Origin: Amphiura filiformis
Taxonomy: Eukaryota > Echinodermata > Ophiuroidea > Amphilepidida > Amphiuridae
Assembly: GCF_039555335.1 (NCBI RefSeq)
Contig: NC_092642.1
Span: 58,321,776-58,385,775 of the forward strand
Direction: 5' to 3'
DNA: 64,000 bases
Part shown: positions 44,569 through 56,479 of the stretch, piece by piece
Numbering within the stretch: the first letter of the stretch is position 1
How the letters are laid out: every line of letters begins with the position of its first letter
Made by a program: the position numbers and the translations under genes
The notes under the pieces: model-generated
What the model saw: only the letters and a program-made list of their open reading frames with translations
What the model was told of the DNA's origin: nothing
Database searches by the model: none

Positions 44569-44766
44569 TCATTCGGCTGCGAAGCAGGCGACTACAAAGT
44601 TTATCCATGTACTACGATCTGAAGCCAAAGTGGCAATGGCATCTGGCAGTAGAAAGTTGTCGAAATCCCCCAACAGTTTTTGCACATAAGACAAGTAGGA
44701 TGTTCTTTGCCTTCCAGGTCTTCTTTTACCATGTAATGGGGTGTAGAGAGCATATCTTCCATTATA
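44569..44766 (-). mobile_element. LINE ORF C-terminus remnant
   Basis: Minus-strand frame YALYTPLHGKRRPGRQRTSY, then YVQKLLG...DRSTWINFVVAC, ending in TGA at 44569. The GKRR-GRQRT block, the Y..YV..L segment, DR..W and the terminal VVAC-AAE pattern match the extreme C-terminus of many non-LTR retrotransposon ORF2 proteins. The frame is closed upstream by a stop at 44767-44769, so it is a 5'-truncated relic. Confidence 0.78.
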
Positions 44767-45164
44767 TTAGTATATTGTTCCATCATGATCTTTAAATTGT
44801 TGATGCTTTATAATGCATAAGTTAAAACAAATTAAATTTATTAGGCTACTTTAATTTGATTTAACAGTTAGTTACTGACCACTGTATGGCTATGTCGCCA
44901 ATCCCAAGTAAGTCAATAATTACCTTAACATTAGCAACTTTCAACAATTCCAAAGCAATGTTATTGTTAAAACAAACTAAACAAACAAGGAATTTTATTT
45001 CAAACATAAAATCCAGTACTTGTGGTTTACGTTACTATTGTAGTTTTTCCAAGACCAGGTCTGCCCTGCACACCGACCTCTAACAAAATCCTCTATAACA
45101 AAATACTTCATTGATAGAGGGCAGACTTACTATTTATTCACATAGTCAGACAGTACAGGCAGAA

Positions 45165-45270
45165 CAACTATTAGTTTTGGACGATTCCTTAGAAACAAAG
45201 TAGCATTGGTGATATTGGTTGATCCACTCCGGAAATGGTGTTTGCATTAAGTTTTTACGGTGTGTGCCAC
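45165..45270 (+). repeat. Dispersed repeat pair, second copy
   Basis: Diverged partner of 41125-41240. Confidence 0.55.
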
Positions 45271-45300
45271 CCGACTTAGGTTGTGTAGCCAGTGATCATA

Positions 45301-46201
45301 CAGGGTGTCCCAAAAAAGAGGCCCCTCATTGCGCCCTCTTTTTCTCCTGTTTCTGAAATGTTAATCAAATGTATTTTGGTATGTAAAGAAACCTTAAATC
45401 GTTAGCTTCAATAAACCAAAACAATTATTTCAATCGGCTCACAATTTTTGAAGATATATCCTCTTTAAGAAATGTACCCGTTTTTCACTCTGTCCACGGA
45501 TGAGGTTTGGCTACATCAAAGATCTAAACGAAACACATGGTTAATGACATGGATAGATAATAGCATTAGGCTTGGGAAAGCATTCACTATAAGCGAGGAT
45601 CACCAGCTAACTAACACAAGGATGGTACGCAACGCAATTGATGCAATGAGGACTAGGGCTGAAACCTGTATTCGTCAAGGAGGCAACCAGGTAGAGGGCA
45701 GAGCAGCGGCACAGAAAACTCACTTCAAAAGAACCAAAGACAAACTAAACAGCCTTTTCAGGGCTACTTTTTATTCCAAAAAGAGAAATGACTTATGTTG
45801 TCAGTAGTATAGCAAAAGTCCCATCCCACATCAATTTTGCCCAAATTAATAATGACACTTAACAAAATCCATAACCCATAAGCCCACCGGTAAAGCACAT
45901 TCCCTAAAATAAAGTTGTTATTTTATAAAGTTATCATCGAGGAATGATTTATATTCATGCATGGTATATGTACTTTTCATTCTTTGAAGTAGCAAACCTA
46001 CTCCATGGACAGAGTGAAAAACGGATACATTTCTTTAAAAGGGCATATCTTCAAAAGTTATGAGCCGATGGAAATAATTGTTTCGGTTTATTAAAGCTAA
46101 CGATTTAAGGTTTCTTTACATACCAAAATACATTTGATCAACTTTTCAAAAATAGGAGAAAAAGAGGGCGCAAGGAGGGGCCTCTTTTTTGGGACACCCT
46201 G
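45301..46201. mobile_element. CAGGGTGTCCCA element (901 bp) with a 111-codon ORF
   Basis: Inverted arms of about 225 bases begin CAGGGTGTCCCAAAAAAGAG, flanked by TA (45299-45300, 46202-46203). Its plus-strand ORF is listed separately. Relatives by tip sequence are 57353-58395 and 59273-60190. TA target and tips fit an IS630/Tc1/mariner-type element. Confidence 0.85.
45472..45807 (+). CDS. 111-residue ORF inside the CAGGGTGTCCCA element, possible transposase C-terminal remnant
   Basis: The frame starts inside the left arm (MYPFFTLSTDEVWLHQ) and continues through the unique centre. Residues about 57-77 (DAMRTRAETCIRQGGNQVEG) look like the final helix seen at the C-termini of DDE transposases of the mariner/IS630 type (RA..CI..GG..VEGR pattern). 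No DDE catalytic core is present. A charged, lysine/arginine-rich tail follows. It could be a truncated transposase domain, a captured fragment, or chance, because part of it is constrained by the inverted arm. No promoter was identified. Confidence 0.35.
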   Translation: MYPFFTLSTDEVWLHQRSKRNTWLMTWIDNSIRLGKAFTISEDHQLTNTRMVRNAIDAMRTRAETCIRQGGNQVEGRAAAQKTHFKRTKDKLNSLFRATFYSKKRNDLCCQ

Positions 46202-46844
46202 TAGATTTAAAATGACAATTGTTTCATTTAAATTGGTTCATGTGTTGCGGAGATATACAAATTTGAAATTTTCGGGTTGATGCCATTTTTCGTCTCAAAT
46301 GCATATGGCAAAACTTGTTAAATAATATTGTTAAATGGAAGCGGTAAAGCATATTCACAAAAAGACAAACAAAATAGAACAATTATATTTTGATCAATTA
46401 ATTCAGGTTGGTTGCTATATTTAGCATAATGGATCTCGGAAAGTGTTTCGTCAGTTTTGTTTGAACAGTGCGGTATTTTACCCCAATTTGCATTAAACTG
46501 GTACTATGTGAAAATTTGGAAATCTTAAACCATTATTTAACACATAAAACATAAAAACATCATTACATGTAAACAAACTTAGGTAATTTTAAATGAACAA
46601 CATGATGCCCTTATTTCTTCTGAACATTTTAATGTTAAATGTGAAATAATAACAAATAGTGCCATAACTGTTCAAGATCTGTATGCCGGCTGTCGGGGTG
46701 TGTTTTCATTCGTCATAATATCTTGCCGACGGAACTCGTAAGTTCATTCATAATAAATTAGTTCAGTACCTTAGTCTCGACACTAAATTGTCACTGAATT
46801 GTACATTTTCGTTTTAATAGGTGTTTTTGAGGAAATGCCATGTG
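46202..46844. other. Non-coding spacer
   Basis: AT-rich, no gene or repeat family recognised. Confidence 0.4.
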
Positions 46845-47790
46845 CTCTGAATAATTTAATTTGATTATTTATCTTTGTTTACAATTAAAATCTATTTCCT
46901 GAAACATTTTAGTGACTCCCCTCTCATTAATCAAGTTGAGCAACAACAAATTGAATCATTTCTAATTTTGGATAGTTGATAATTCCCATGAGTTTGTAAA
47001 GTGAAAATGAATGTGAAATGTTAATGTTAATAAATATTCTTAGGAATTTCCCAGATTGCATCATATATTGTGAATGACGTAATTGGCTATTAATAGAAAA
47101 TGAACATAGTCAGACAATTCAGTACAGTACAGTGGTGTGTTGGGCAAGTAATAGTGTGCTTACAGTCCATTTCCTTCAGAGAAAGGAAATTGCGATCCAG
47201 AAATATTTTATGCAGTCAACGTAGCATTGCCTGCCAGTAATGTCGGAGAAAATCAAGTTTACGTAAAAGTGCGTACCTCTTCCAAGAAAGGAATGATACT
47301 CTTCTGTCGGCTTGCTGAAATCTGGTTTATGAAACAACACAGCTGTCAATGTAAGTGGAAACAGGGGAACTGTATGCGACACAGGCCTGTTGTCTGAAGA
47401 AATTGTGTGAAAGGTGAAAATAGCACCATTTTGGAGATCCTCAACTGTGCGAGGATTTTATGCAAAGGATATAAAAGTCATCAGTGGACTTCGCTGAACA
47501 GTGATCTTCGCAGGACAAGTGAATCAGGATATATATCAAGAACATTGAGAAATTGAACTTCACAATCAACAACAAGACGAAGGATGCTGGATAAGTATCT
47601 ATGCTAAAGAGTATGTATGATTGATTGCATGTGTTTATGTTGTTTGTATTGTTAAACCATACTTTTCTTTTGTTTAAAAGACTTAGATATTGTTAACTTA
47701 ATAAATCAGTGTGTTTTAATGTGCATTCTGAAATGAATTTGTGGAAAAGGTGTTTTGGCCATGATATTAGTATCAATAGTTGAATTTACG
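46845..47790 (+). mobile_element. Diverged LTR of the TGTGATGTGCCC family
   Basis: It starts with TGTGCTCTGAATAATTTAAT, parallel to the solo LTR at 52188. It shares CTTTGTTTACAAT, TTCCCAGATTGCATCAT, GGACTTCGCTGAACAG, GGACAAGTGAATCAGG and GTTTTGGCC in order. Its terminal CA is not preserved. No internal retroviral-type genes adjoin it. Confidence 0.65.
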
Positions 47791-48160
47791 TTGTGCACAA
47801 AATGTAGGTTTTATCAAAAGTGGATCCTGTTTTATCAAAAGTGTTCAATATTGAATAGAGACATTTACCATGAGTTAATTCTAATCTTGCATTAAGCAGT
47901 AGCATACCACTTACTAGGGTCACCGAGTCAATTAGAATGGAGACTGGGATACATAATATGAGAATCCTTTTTTCTTCGAGAACAATAAAACACAAACAAC
48001 ATACATAAAAACAACAAATTGCAAAAGCGATCAAATATAAACTCAGTTTAAGACTATAGATGAGAGGCAATGTCGCCCTCTATCAAAATTATTTTGGGGA
48101 GACTCGGTTTCCTAAGCAGGCATGCTGTATAAACTAACGTCTGTGCATATTGCACATAGT
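47791..48160. other. Non-coding spacer
   Basis: Minus-strand frame 48070-47786 (94 codons, hydrophobic) is not supported by any family signature. Confidence 0.35.
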
Positions 48161-48579
48161 ATACATGCCATGTCAAAAGGAGACATTTTTGGGCAGGATC
48201 GTAAATGGAGAAATAGCCAAAAATCTGCTCTGGTGATTTTTTTCACAATTTGGGTTTGTTGCTAATTTGTGATGTTATTAATGTTTAAAATATTGTCTGA
48301 TAGGGTCAGACCGGAATACAACTGGTATCTTGTATTTTTGAGACATTTTTCAAGGTAATTCCTACTCTCCACATTGTCAATAATATTTTTAAAGGCGATT
48401 ACTCAATTTCCAATTTTATAATACCATAACTTAGGAACTCAATATCTTCGCTTAGGAATGTCCGATTTCATTGGGGGAAAACGGCGCTGTGGAGCAACAT
48501 ATCTCTTTATTTAAGATATGTAAAAACCTCAAATTGATAACCTGCCCAAATGTGTCTACTTTTGACATGGCACGTCACA
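48160..48579. mobile_element. Diverged copy of the TGTGACGTGTCATGTC MITE (opposite orientation)
   Basis: Matches the interior of 21012-21429 in reverse (GGTAATTCCTACTCTCCACA, CGCTTAGGAATGTCCGATTT). The right tip ending GGCACGTCACA is kept; the left tip is degenerate (GCCATGTCAAAAGGAGACA). Confidence 0.8.
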
Positions 48580-49328
48580 ATTATATCAGTCCGGACCACC
48601 AGCAGCAATCGAACTGGAGTCAGTTGTCGGCAAAGCAAATGGAGTATTGTTTAATTGAAGTTGTTAATGTTTCTTGAATTGAATTGAATCGTGAATTGAG
48701 TATAAACCATATAAATGGAAAATTGGCTCACAAATGCATCAACAGCAGCAGAAACTGATTTCTTTGGCTAAAATGTATGACTAAAATACCTGATTTATGT
48801 TTACTTAGCGCAAAGGTAACTTTTCATTTAAGCTACCATTAGTTGTAGATCCTAAAAAATCCCAAATCTTGTTACGGAAGATATCTTGGTTAATTTCATA
48901 CCTCATTTATAAAAAAAAATAGCAAGAAGCGACGGAGAAACCCGACCAGAATGTCCGTTATCATCCAGATGAAAAATTACATTCACTACCTTGCACTACC
49001 ATGACTACTTGGGATATAGCCGAGCTGTGCTATCCCGACAATCTCAAGCAAGTGTCACTTTTAATTTGGATGACATCTGATTTGCTGGTATGATTTCTCA
49101 TTTCTTACTTAATTTTTACAAATGAGGTGTCGACTTAAAGAAGACATCTTCAGTAACGCATTATGCTCGTGTATTTTGGATTTTTGTTTTATCGAACGAC
49201 GTACGAGCAAAAGTGGCTTCTAAAATTGAGTAATTAGCCAAGATTAGGCTTCGACGGTGATCCCATGACCTTACAAAACACCACGAGTAAAGATCAGACC
49301 TCTAGTCAGCTGCTTCAGCAAGGAGGTT

Positions 49329-50022
49329 CCCAGCAAACACAAAAACGTTTTAAAAACGTTTTAAATAAGTTATATTTTGGCTTTTGGTTTATGTAAAAAC
49401 GTTTTAATAACATTATAATGTTGGGGTATATATAGGTCATGATAACTTTTTAAAACGTTTTGTATGAAAACTTACACTACAACAATATTTTTTAAATGTT
49501 TTCAAAAAATGTTATTGTAAACTATTTTTGCAAACATTTTTGCCAAATATTGTGTCAATACTTAAATAATATTATGTTAAAATATTTGAACCCAGCAAAC
49601 ACAGAAATATTCTTAAAATGTTTTTTCAAAACCTTTTAATAACATTTAAATGTCGGGTTATATAAAGGTCATGAAAACGTTTTTAAAACGTTATTGAAAA
49701 TATTTTGGGCAAACATTTTTCGCAAAATATTTTTTCAACCCCGAAATAACATTCTGTTTAGAATGTTTTGTATCAAGTTTTCAAGAATGTTTTTGGAATG
49801 TTATTAAAACGTTTTTATACCTTTTATATAACCCGACATTTAAACGTTTTATGTAAAACATTTTTGTTTGCTGTGCAGTAGATTATCAAAAATGTTTTTT
49901 AAGGTTATGAAAACGTTTTATACTCTTAATATACCCTTTATATAACCCGACATTTAAACGTTTTCTGACAACCTTTTAAAACCTTTTGCGAATGATGTCG
50001 AAAACGTTTTGTGTTTGCTGGG
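49329..50022. mobile_element. CCCAGCAAACACA element (694 bp), with nested relative
   Basis: Ends CCCAGCAAACACAAAAACGT and ACGTTTTGTGTTTGCTGGG with many AAAACGTTTT subrepeats. D2 keeps the empty site AGGAGGTTAGTAGC at about 53528, so the only duplicated target is TT. A second CCCAGCAAACACAG / TTTGCTG pair at about 49591-49873 suggests nested or tandem copies. Superfamily not assigned. Confidence 0.85.
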
Positions 50023-51567
50023 TTAGTAGCTATCTCTTGGCACAAACCTGCCATCAGTCCCTACAAAATGATAGAACGTTTGTTTTAAATTCCGAGAAAC
50101 ATGCTGGAAATCAATTTGCTTATGTATGACATTCAGATAATTTTTCCATTTGCTATTACAAAAATTATCCACAATTTAAAGTAGTAACAACATTACTTTA
50201 AAACTATCTTGGTACCATTTTGTTAACGAATAAGATACATATGCCTTGAATAATCATTATTGATATGATGAGAGTGGCGTTAATGGTTATGGAATATGGA
50301 TCTATTTTGCTTTGACAATATTTCGGAAATTTTAGCATTAGTAGAATAAGGTCTTTCATACAATGCTTTTGTACACACATACCGTATAATATCTATGTTC
50401 AAATATTGCCGGGGTTAATTCAGGTTACTAACCAGAAATATTCTACTTAAGCTTATATGCATTATAGTCGTGTCCATACGGCAGGCAAACACTTGAAATA
50501 AAACGCAAGGGATTAGATCCCTCGAAGATTCAGGCAGGGGTTTTAAAGAGCGAACACAGATGTTTGACACTCCAATGGAAACACAGAGGTTTGACCCAAC
50601 GTAAACTTTTAAGATATTTAATAAACCCCCTTAAATGGGGGTTTCGTTCAAGCGCTCTTTAGAGGAAAACTTGGATGGTATTTGTACATCATTAACCATA
50701 GTCCACTGCTGGATGGAAGCCTCAGCATGTCTCCGCCAGGTAGCTCTGCCTGTGGCCTTGCTGAACAGGTTTACTGATATTGGTCTCGTCTCTCCATCTT
50801 TTGAATTGTCGTCACCGGTTCATGTTGCCCATTTTAATGTCTCCACGCAGTATTCGATGTTGTTTGCTCTTCTACTGATGTACTCTTCCAAATTCCATCT
50901 ATTTTTCTGTTCTTCTACTGATATGATGTACCCTTCCGTATTCCATTTCCTGAGCTTAGCCGTTTGCATGATGTCTGCTTGAGTCTTTACTTGTTCTCTA
51001 TCTCACTTATTGGCCTTCCTTTCTTTGTACGTGATCCCTAACGTGTTCCATGTTGCTAAATATATTATTTACTACACATTTGAGGACACGTTTGAGGATT
51101 TCATTCAGATGTTCACTGTCTATCCCGGTTTTCTAACGCATTTTAGTCACTTAGGCGGTGACCCAGGGGATTCTACAAGCAAAACCACTGTGTGCATGGT
51201 GTAGACACAACTCACAGTGACTTTGAATTCATTTCTTCATTGGAGATCCAAACCCTTGGATATTCCTACCCATCTGAACCCATTGCTTCAATGAAACATT
51301 GTTCATGGAATAATTACATTCAATTTCCTATTCCAGTTCTAGGTTTAGTTCTTTTTAATTAATAAAATCTCTTTCGAGGCAATCTGTGGACAAAAACACA
51401 TCGTGAAAATGACCACATAATCTTTTTATGCTTGATATCAAGAGATGTAATGCAGATGTAATTAAGGTATTATATAGGTTTCTAGAGCAACCAATTTAGA
51501 CGGATGCAACTTTGCGTCAGAGACCAACAATGGATGTAATATAACAACTTCTTTTCATGCAGAATAT

Positions 51568-51905
51568 GTCGAATATTGTGACAGTATTTTTTGTGAGACA
51601 TGAGAGCACTTAGGCACACAAAATTGCATTCTGAATACGAGGAATATCCTTCTGATATCAAATAAATTTTGACCTTTCCCAAAAAGAGCTAAAATTTTTA
51701 AGTGTTTTTGAAATTTTCATATGATGGACGGCTTTTCATCCCAGCTACATATATTTTAAATACATATTATTAGATCATAAAGTTTGCTTCGTGGACTGTT
51801 AAATATAAAAAATATAATTTTCTAAGAATTTGTCATAAAATGTGTATCATATCGCGAATTAAAAACAAAATCAAAATTATTGATATCAGAAGGACATTCC
51901 ACGTA
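51568..51905. mobile_element. Degenerate copy of the TTAA-type foldback (13267 family)
   Basis: Shares GACAGTATTTTTTGTGAGAC, GATATCAAATAAATTTTGAC, GGCTTTTCATCCCAGCTACA and GATATCAGAAGGACATTC with 13267-13877. The tips are lost. It lies in D1; the D2 equivalent is 55323-55660. Confidence 0.75.
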
Positions 51906-52187
51906 TTATTTGGCATCGTTGTCATTGTCATCGATGTGCCAATAACCTGCCCAAAAGTGTCTCCTTTTGACATGGCACGTCACAATTATGTCAGTCCGGT
52001 CCGCCAGCAGCAATCCAACTTCGGATATAGCCGTGCTGTACACGGCCATATTCCAAGTAGTCATGTGCTATCCCGACAATTTCAAGCAAGTGTCACTTTT
52101 AATTTGGATGACATCTGATTTGCTGGTATGATTTCTCATTTCTTACTTAATTTTTACAAATGAGATGTCAAATTAAAGAATACATCT

Positions 52188-53290
52188 TGTGATGTGCCCT
52201 GAGTAATTTAATTTAATTATTTAACTTTGTTTACAATCTGACAGTATGTCATCATGAGATGGGAAACCCCCTTGTACGTGCAAGATAATGGTGTAGAAAG
52301 TCATTTTGGAATTCCCCCAAATTATTGTAAACAAAGTCAGATCTATGTTTGGAACTTGGAAATCCCCAGTTCAGCATTATTGCACTATAGAGAAAAAAAA
52401 CCCAGGAAGTGATGTAATGAGAAAGGTTAATGTGTATTTCTATTTGATTAATCTTGGGAAATCCCAAGCTTGCATCATCTGTGAAGATGTGAATGAAGTG
52501 ATGGTTTATTAATAGATTTTGGGTTTTCTGGTGTATAAAAGCTGAAGGCTTGAGTTGGGACTTTGCAGAATGTCATGGGAGATTGTAAACTCCACATGTG
52601 GGCGATGGTCTGCGTGCTTCAAAAAAAGAAGTACATTTTAACCAGTTTATATAGCCAATAATTGAGCTATTTTAATACAGCAACGAATAGATTGCGAGAA
52701 CACAAAAGTGTTCTTCCTCATCAAAGGATTAAAGTTCTTCTGTCGAATTGCTGGAGTTTGCTGGGTTTGTGAAGGCCACGCATCTGTCAAAACAGCGGAG
52801 CTGTGTTAAAGAAACCTGTTCCCTGGAAAAAGAGTGATTGATGAAAGAAACACCATTTGTGGAGAAAGCAGCGCAATGAGATATATTTAGGAGAAAGCAG
52901 CGCAAGAAGATAAGTAATTGGAGAAAGCAGAATCATTTTCGTGTGAGGATTTCATACGCAAGGATATTTATAAACGCAAGTGTGCACTGGACTTCGCTGA
53001 TTTTCGCAGGACAAGTGAATAAGGATATATTACATCAGTCGTCCAGAACATTGCAAGAACTCTAAGATCACCAACAAGAAAACAGCTGGTTAAGTACTGA
53101 TAGAGTAAAACTGTGATTGTGTGATTTTATTGTATATGCGATATTGTTGTTATATGTACCAACCATACTTTGTTTTCAATTAAAGACTTAGATTTTTGTT
53201 AGCTTAATCAAACAATGTATTTGTGTTGTGCGTTCGTGTGAATTTGGGTAAAAAGTGATTTTGGCCTTGAGTCAAGTACGACTCGTAACA
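52188..53290 (+). mobile_element. Solo LTR (1103 bp)
   Basis: It begins TGTGATGTGCCC and ends CTCGTAACA (TG...CA), flanked by ATCT on both sides (52184-52187, 53291-53294). The empty site GACATCTTCAGTAACG is present in D1 at about 49148. A TATA box lies at about 52532 (GGTGTATAAAAGCTG). Tandem GGAGAAAGCAG motifs occur near 52861-52930. A single LTR without internal sequence implies LTR-LTR recombination. The 4-bp duplication would fit a Ty3/gypsy-type element, which is inference. Confidence 0.88.
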
Positions 53291-54160
53291 ATCTTCAGTA
53301 ACGTAGTTTAGGAGTGCGTACTTCGGATTTTTGTTTTATCGAACGACTTACGAACCAAATTGGCTTATAAAATTGAATAATTAACCAAGATCCTTATGGG
53401 CTTCGACGGTCCGTGATCCCATGACCTTAGAAGATACCACGAGTACACATTATCAGCCATCAAAGATATTTTATACCATTCACATTCATATCCTTGCTAT
53501 CAGTCCTCGAGTCAGCTGCTTCAGCAAGGAGGTTAGTAGCTATCTCTTGGCGCAAACCTGTTATCAGTCCCTACAAAATGCTAAAACGTTGTTTTAAATT
53601 CAGAAAAAACATGCCGGAAATCAATTCGCTGATGTATGGATCAAAATATTATATGACATTCAGATAATTTTTTTCAATGCTGTTACAAAAATTATCCACA
53701 ATTTAAAGTAGTAAAAACATTACTTTAAAACTATCTTGGTACCATTTTGTTAACGAATAAGATACATATGCCTTGAATAACCATTATTGATATGATGAGA
53801 GTGGCGTTAATAGTTATGGAATATGGATATTTTTGGCTATGACAATATTTCTGAAATTTTACTATTAGTAGAATAAGGTCTTTCATACAATACTTTTGTA
53901 CACACATAGAATATCTATGTGTAAATTGAAGCAATATAAATTGCCCGGGTTAATTCAGGTTACTAACCAGAAATATTCTACTTAAGCTTATATGCATTAT
54001 AGTCGTGTCCATACGGCAGGCAAACACTTGAAATAAAACGCAGGGGATTAGATCCCTCGAAGATTCAGGCAGGGGTTTTACCAGAGCGAATACATTTAGA
54101 TGTTTGACGCTCCAGTGGAAACACAGAGGTTTGACCCAACACAGAGGTCAAACCTCTTAA

Positions 54161-54242
54161 CCAACGAAACCCCTTAACATCCTAAACCTCTTAACCAATG
54201 AAACCCCTTAACATCTTAAAAGATGTTAAGGGGTTTCGTTGG
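54161..54242. repeat. Expanded hairpin specific to D2
   Basis: CCAATGAAACCCCTTAACAT pairs with ATGTTAAGGGGTTTCGTTGG (54194-54242), preceded by a direct copy CCAACGAAACCCCTTAACAT (54161-54180). D1 has only a short AACCCCCTTAAATGGGGGTT hairpin in this place. Confidence 0.85.
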
Positions 54243-55322
54243 TGAACCTCCGAGTGCACTTTAGAGGAAAACTTTAATGGTATTTGTACATCATTAACCA
54301 TAGTCCACTGCTGGATGGAAGCCTCAGCATGTCTCCGCCAGGTAGCTCTGCCTGTGGCCTTGCTGAACAGGTTTACTGATATTGGTCTCGTCTCTCCATC
54401 TTTTGCATTGTCGTCACCGGTTCATGTTGCCCATTTTAATGTCTCCACGCAGTATTTGATGTTGTTTGCTCTTCTACTGATGTACTCTTCCAAATTCCAT
54501 CTGTTTTTCTGTTCTTCTACTGATATGATGTACCCTTCCGTATTCCATTTCCTGAGCTTAGCCGTTTGCATGATGTCTGCTTGAGTCTTTACTTGTTCTC
54601 TATCTCACTTATTGGCCTTCCTTTCTTTGTACGTGATCCCTAACGTGTTCCATGTTGCTAAATATATTATTTACTACACGGTTTTATTTGTATGGTGGAC
54701 ACGTTTGAGGATTTCATTCAGATGTTCACTGTCTATCCCGGTTTTCTAACGCATTTTAGTCACTTAGGCGGTGACCCAGGGGATTCTACAAGCAAAACCA
54801 CTGTGTGCATGGTGTAGACACAACTCACAGTGACTTTGAATTCATTTCTTCATTGGAGATCCAAACCCTTGGATATTCCTACCCATCTGAACCCATTGCT
54901 TCAACTGTTTGGTTACGCAATAATGGATGCACCGTGATAGAGATTGACAGTAATTAAATGAATAAAGCCCACATTATTGAAATCATTTCGCCTAGATTCT
55001 CATGTTATTACAAGGATTGAGACTAATGGGTTTTCATGGAAAATGTAGAAACATTGTTCATGGAATAATGACATTCAATTTCCTATTCCAGTTCTAGGTT
55101 TAGTTCTTTTTAATTAATAAAATCTCTTTCGAGGCAATCTGTGGACAAAAACACATCGTGAAAATGACCACATAATCTTTTTATGCTTGATATCAAGAGA
55201 TGTAATGCAGATGTAATTAAGGTATTATATAGGTTTCTAGAGCAACCAATTTAGACGGATGCAACTTTGCGTCAGAGACCAACAATGGATGTAATATAAC
55301 AACTTCTTTTCATGCAGAATAT

Positions 55323-55660
55323 GTCGAATATTGTGACAGTATTTTTTGTGAGACATGAGAGCACTTAGGCGCACAAAATTGCATTCTGAATACGAGGAAT
55401 ATCCTTCTGATATCAAATAAATTTTGACCTTTCCCAAAAAGAGCTAAAATTTTTAAGTGTTTTTGAAATTTTCATATGATGGACGGCTTTTCATCCCAGC
55501 TACATATATTTTAAATACATATTATTAGATCATAAAGTTTGCTTCGTGGACTGTTAAATATAAAAATATAATTTTCTAAGAATTTGTCATAAAATGTGTA
55601 TCATATCGCGAATTAAAAACAAAATCAAAATTATTGATATCAGAAGGACATTCCACGTAT
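55323..55660. mobile_element. Degenerate TTAA-type foldback copy in D2
   Basis: Duplicate of 51568-51905, nearly identical. Confidence 0.75.
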
Positions 55661-55915
55661 TATTTGGCATCGTTGTCATTGTCATCGATGTGCCAATATA
55701 GCCTGCAAGTGGTTCAGCCGAAAGCCGTGTACTAGTATTTAAGACAAAATAATTATAAATTAGACATGTATTTGACTTCTCCTCCACTTTTAGGCAATTC
55801 ATAAACAATTTTATTTTTTTTGCACTTTCGCCAATTTGCCGACAAGCAAATCACCCTGTGGCCATTAAATCGGTAACTGCACTGACAGCGTTTTAACCAG
55901 ACAAGCTACTGTCAA

Positions 55916-56339
55916 TAACATTTGCTGAGGAAGACGCCCTCACTAAAGTTTTAAAATTCCTTTTTTTACGCGATTAAATTGTACTTTATTAAACCAATAT
56001 ACCCTACAAAAATCAAGACTCTACGTGGTGTAGTTTTGTCAAAATCCGAGCTTTATTATTACGATGGAATTATTAGTCGAACGCATACACGATGTTCATA
56101 ACACACAGTACGTACACGGCGTGCGGGTCAGTGATATACACAACAAAGGGTCGTACCACAACATGACCGAAGGAGTGGTACGTATTGGCGACATGTGCGC
56201 TGGTAGTAAATTCCAATTTTCTTTGCTTTGCCGTAGTTGTTCGGCTCAAAAATAAAAGGGATATATCTGACAGTAAAAGCTAACATTTTATGGCAAAGAA
56301 ATGCTAATCTATTTTGTTTGAAAATGTTATAATATGGCT
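55916..56339. mobile_element. Left-truncated copy of the TTAA MITE
   Basis: Co-linear with 4546-4994 (GCTGAGGAAGACGCCCTCAC, GATGGAATTATTAGTCGAAC) and ends GGCT before TTAA (56340-56343). The left tip is missing. The 63-codon frame 56064-56255 is broken in the other copy and is not called. Confidence 0.75.
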
Positions 56340-56479
56340 TTAAACTAGTTGTACCTTTTGTTATCATACAGTCTACGGGTGCGCGTGAGTCGTCACAAAC
56401 ACAGAAAAAGTCAACCTTAGCCGTTGATGTACAGTTATTTACCACCCATCTTATTATAGAGGAGGACCTCCCGTCTTCT

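Larger units (their letters stand above)
48541..51945. repeat. Tandem segmental duplication, unit D1
   Basis: Begins with the right tip CCTGCCCAAATGTGTCTAC and host CAGTCCGGACCACCAGCAG, and runs to just before the same tip at 51946. It carries the 694-bp element (49329-50022) and lacks the solo LTR of D2. Frames at 50635-50982 and in D2 at 54315-54584 are near-identical because of this duplication. No gene family was recognised in either orientation. Confidence 0.8.
51946..55698. repeat. Tandem segmental duplication, unit D2
   Basis: Parallel to D1 from the MITE tip CCTGCCCAAAAGTGTCTCC through GTGCCAATA at about 55696. It differs by the solo LTR (52188-53290), absence of the 694-bp element, an extra block at about 54907-55035, and an expanded hairpin at 54194-54242. 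Confidence 0.8.

Noticed and set aside
47786..48070. 94-codon hydrophobic minus-strand frame
   Set aside because: No conserved motif, no splice context, AT-rich composition.
50635..51204. 115- and 64-codon frames, with near-copies of part of the segment in D2
   Set aside because: Conserved only through the D1/D2 duplication; the minus-strand frame in the same place is also open, and no family is recognised. A retroelement 3' end is possible but unsupported.
56064..56255. 63-codon frame in the TTAA MITE
   Set aside because: Disrupted in the more complete copy at 4535-4994.
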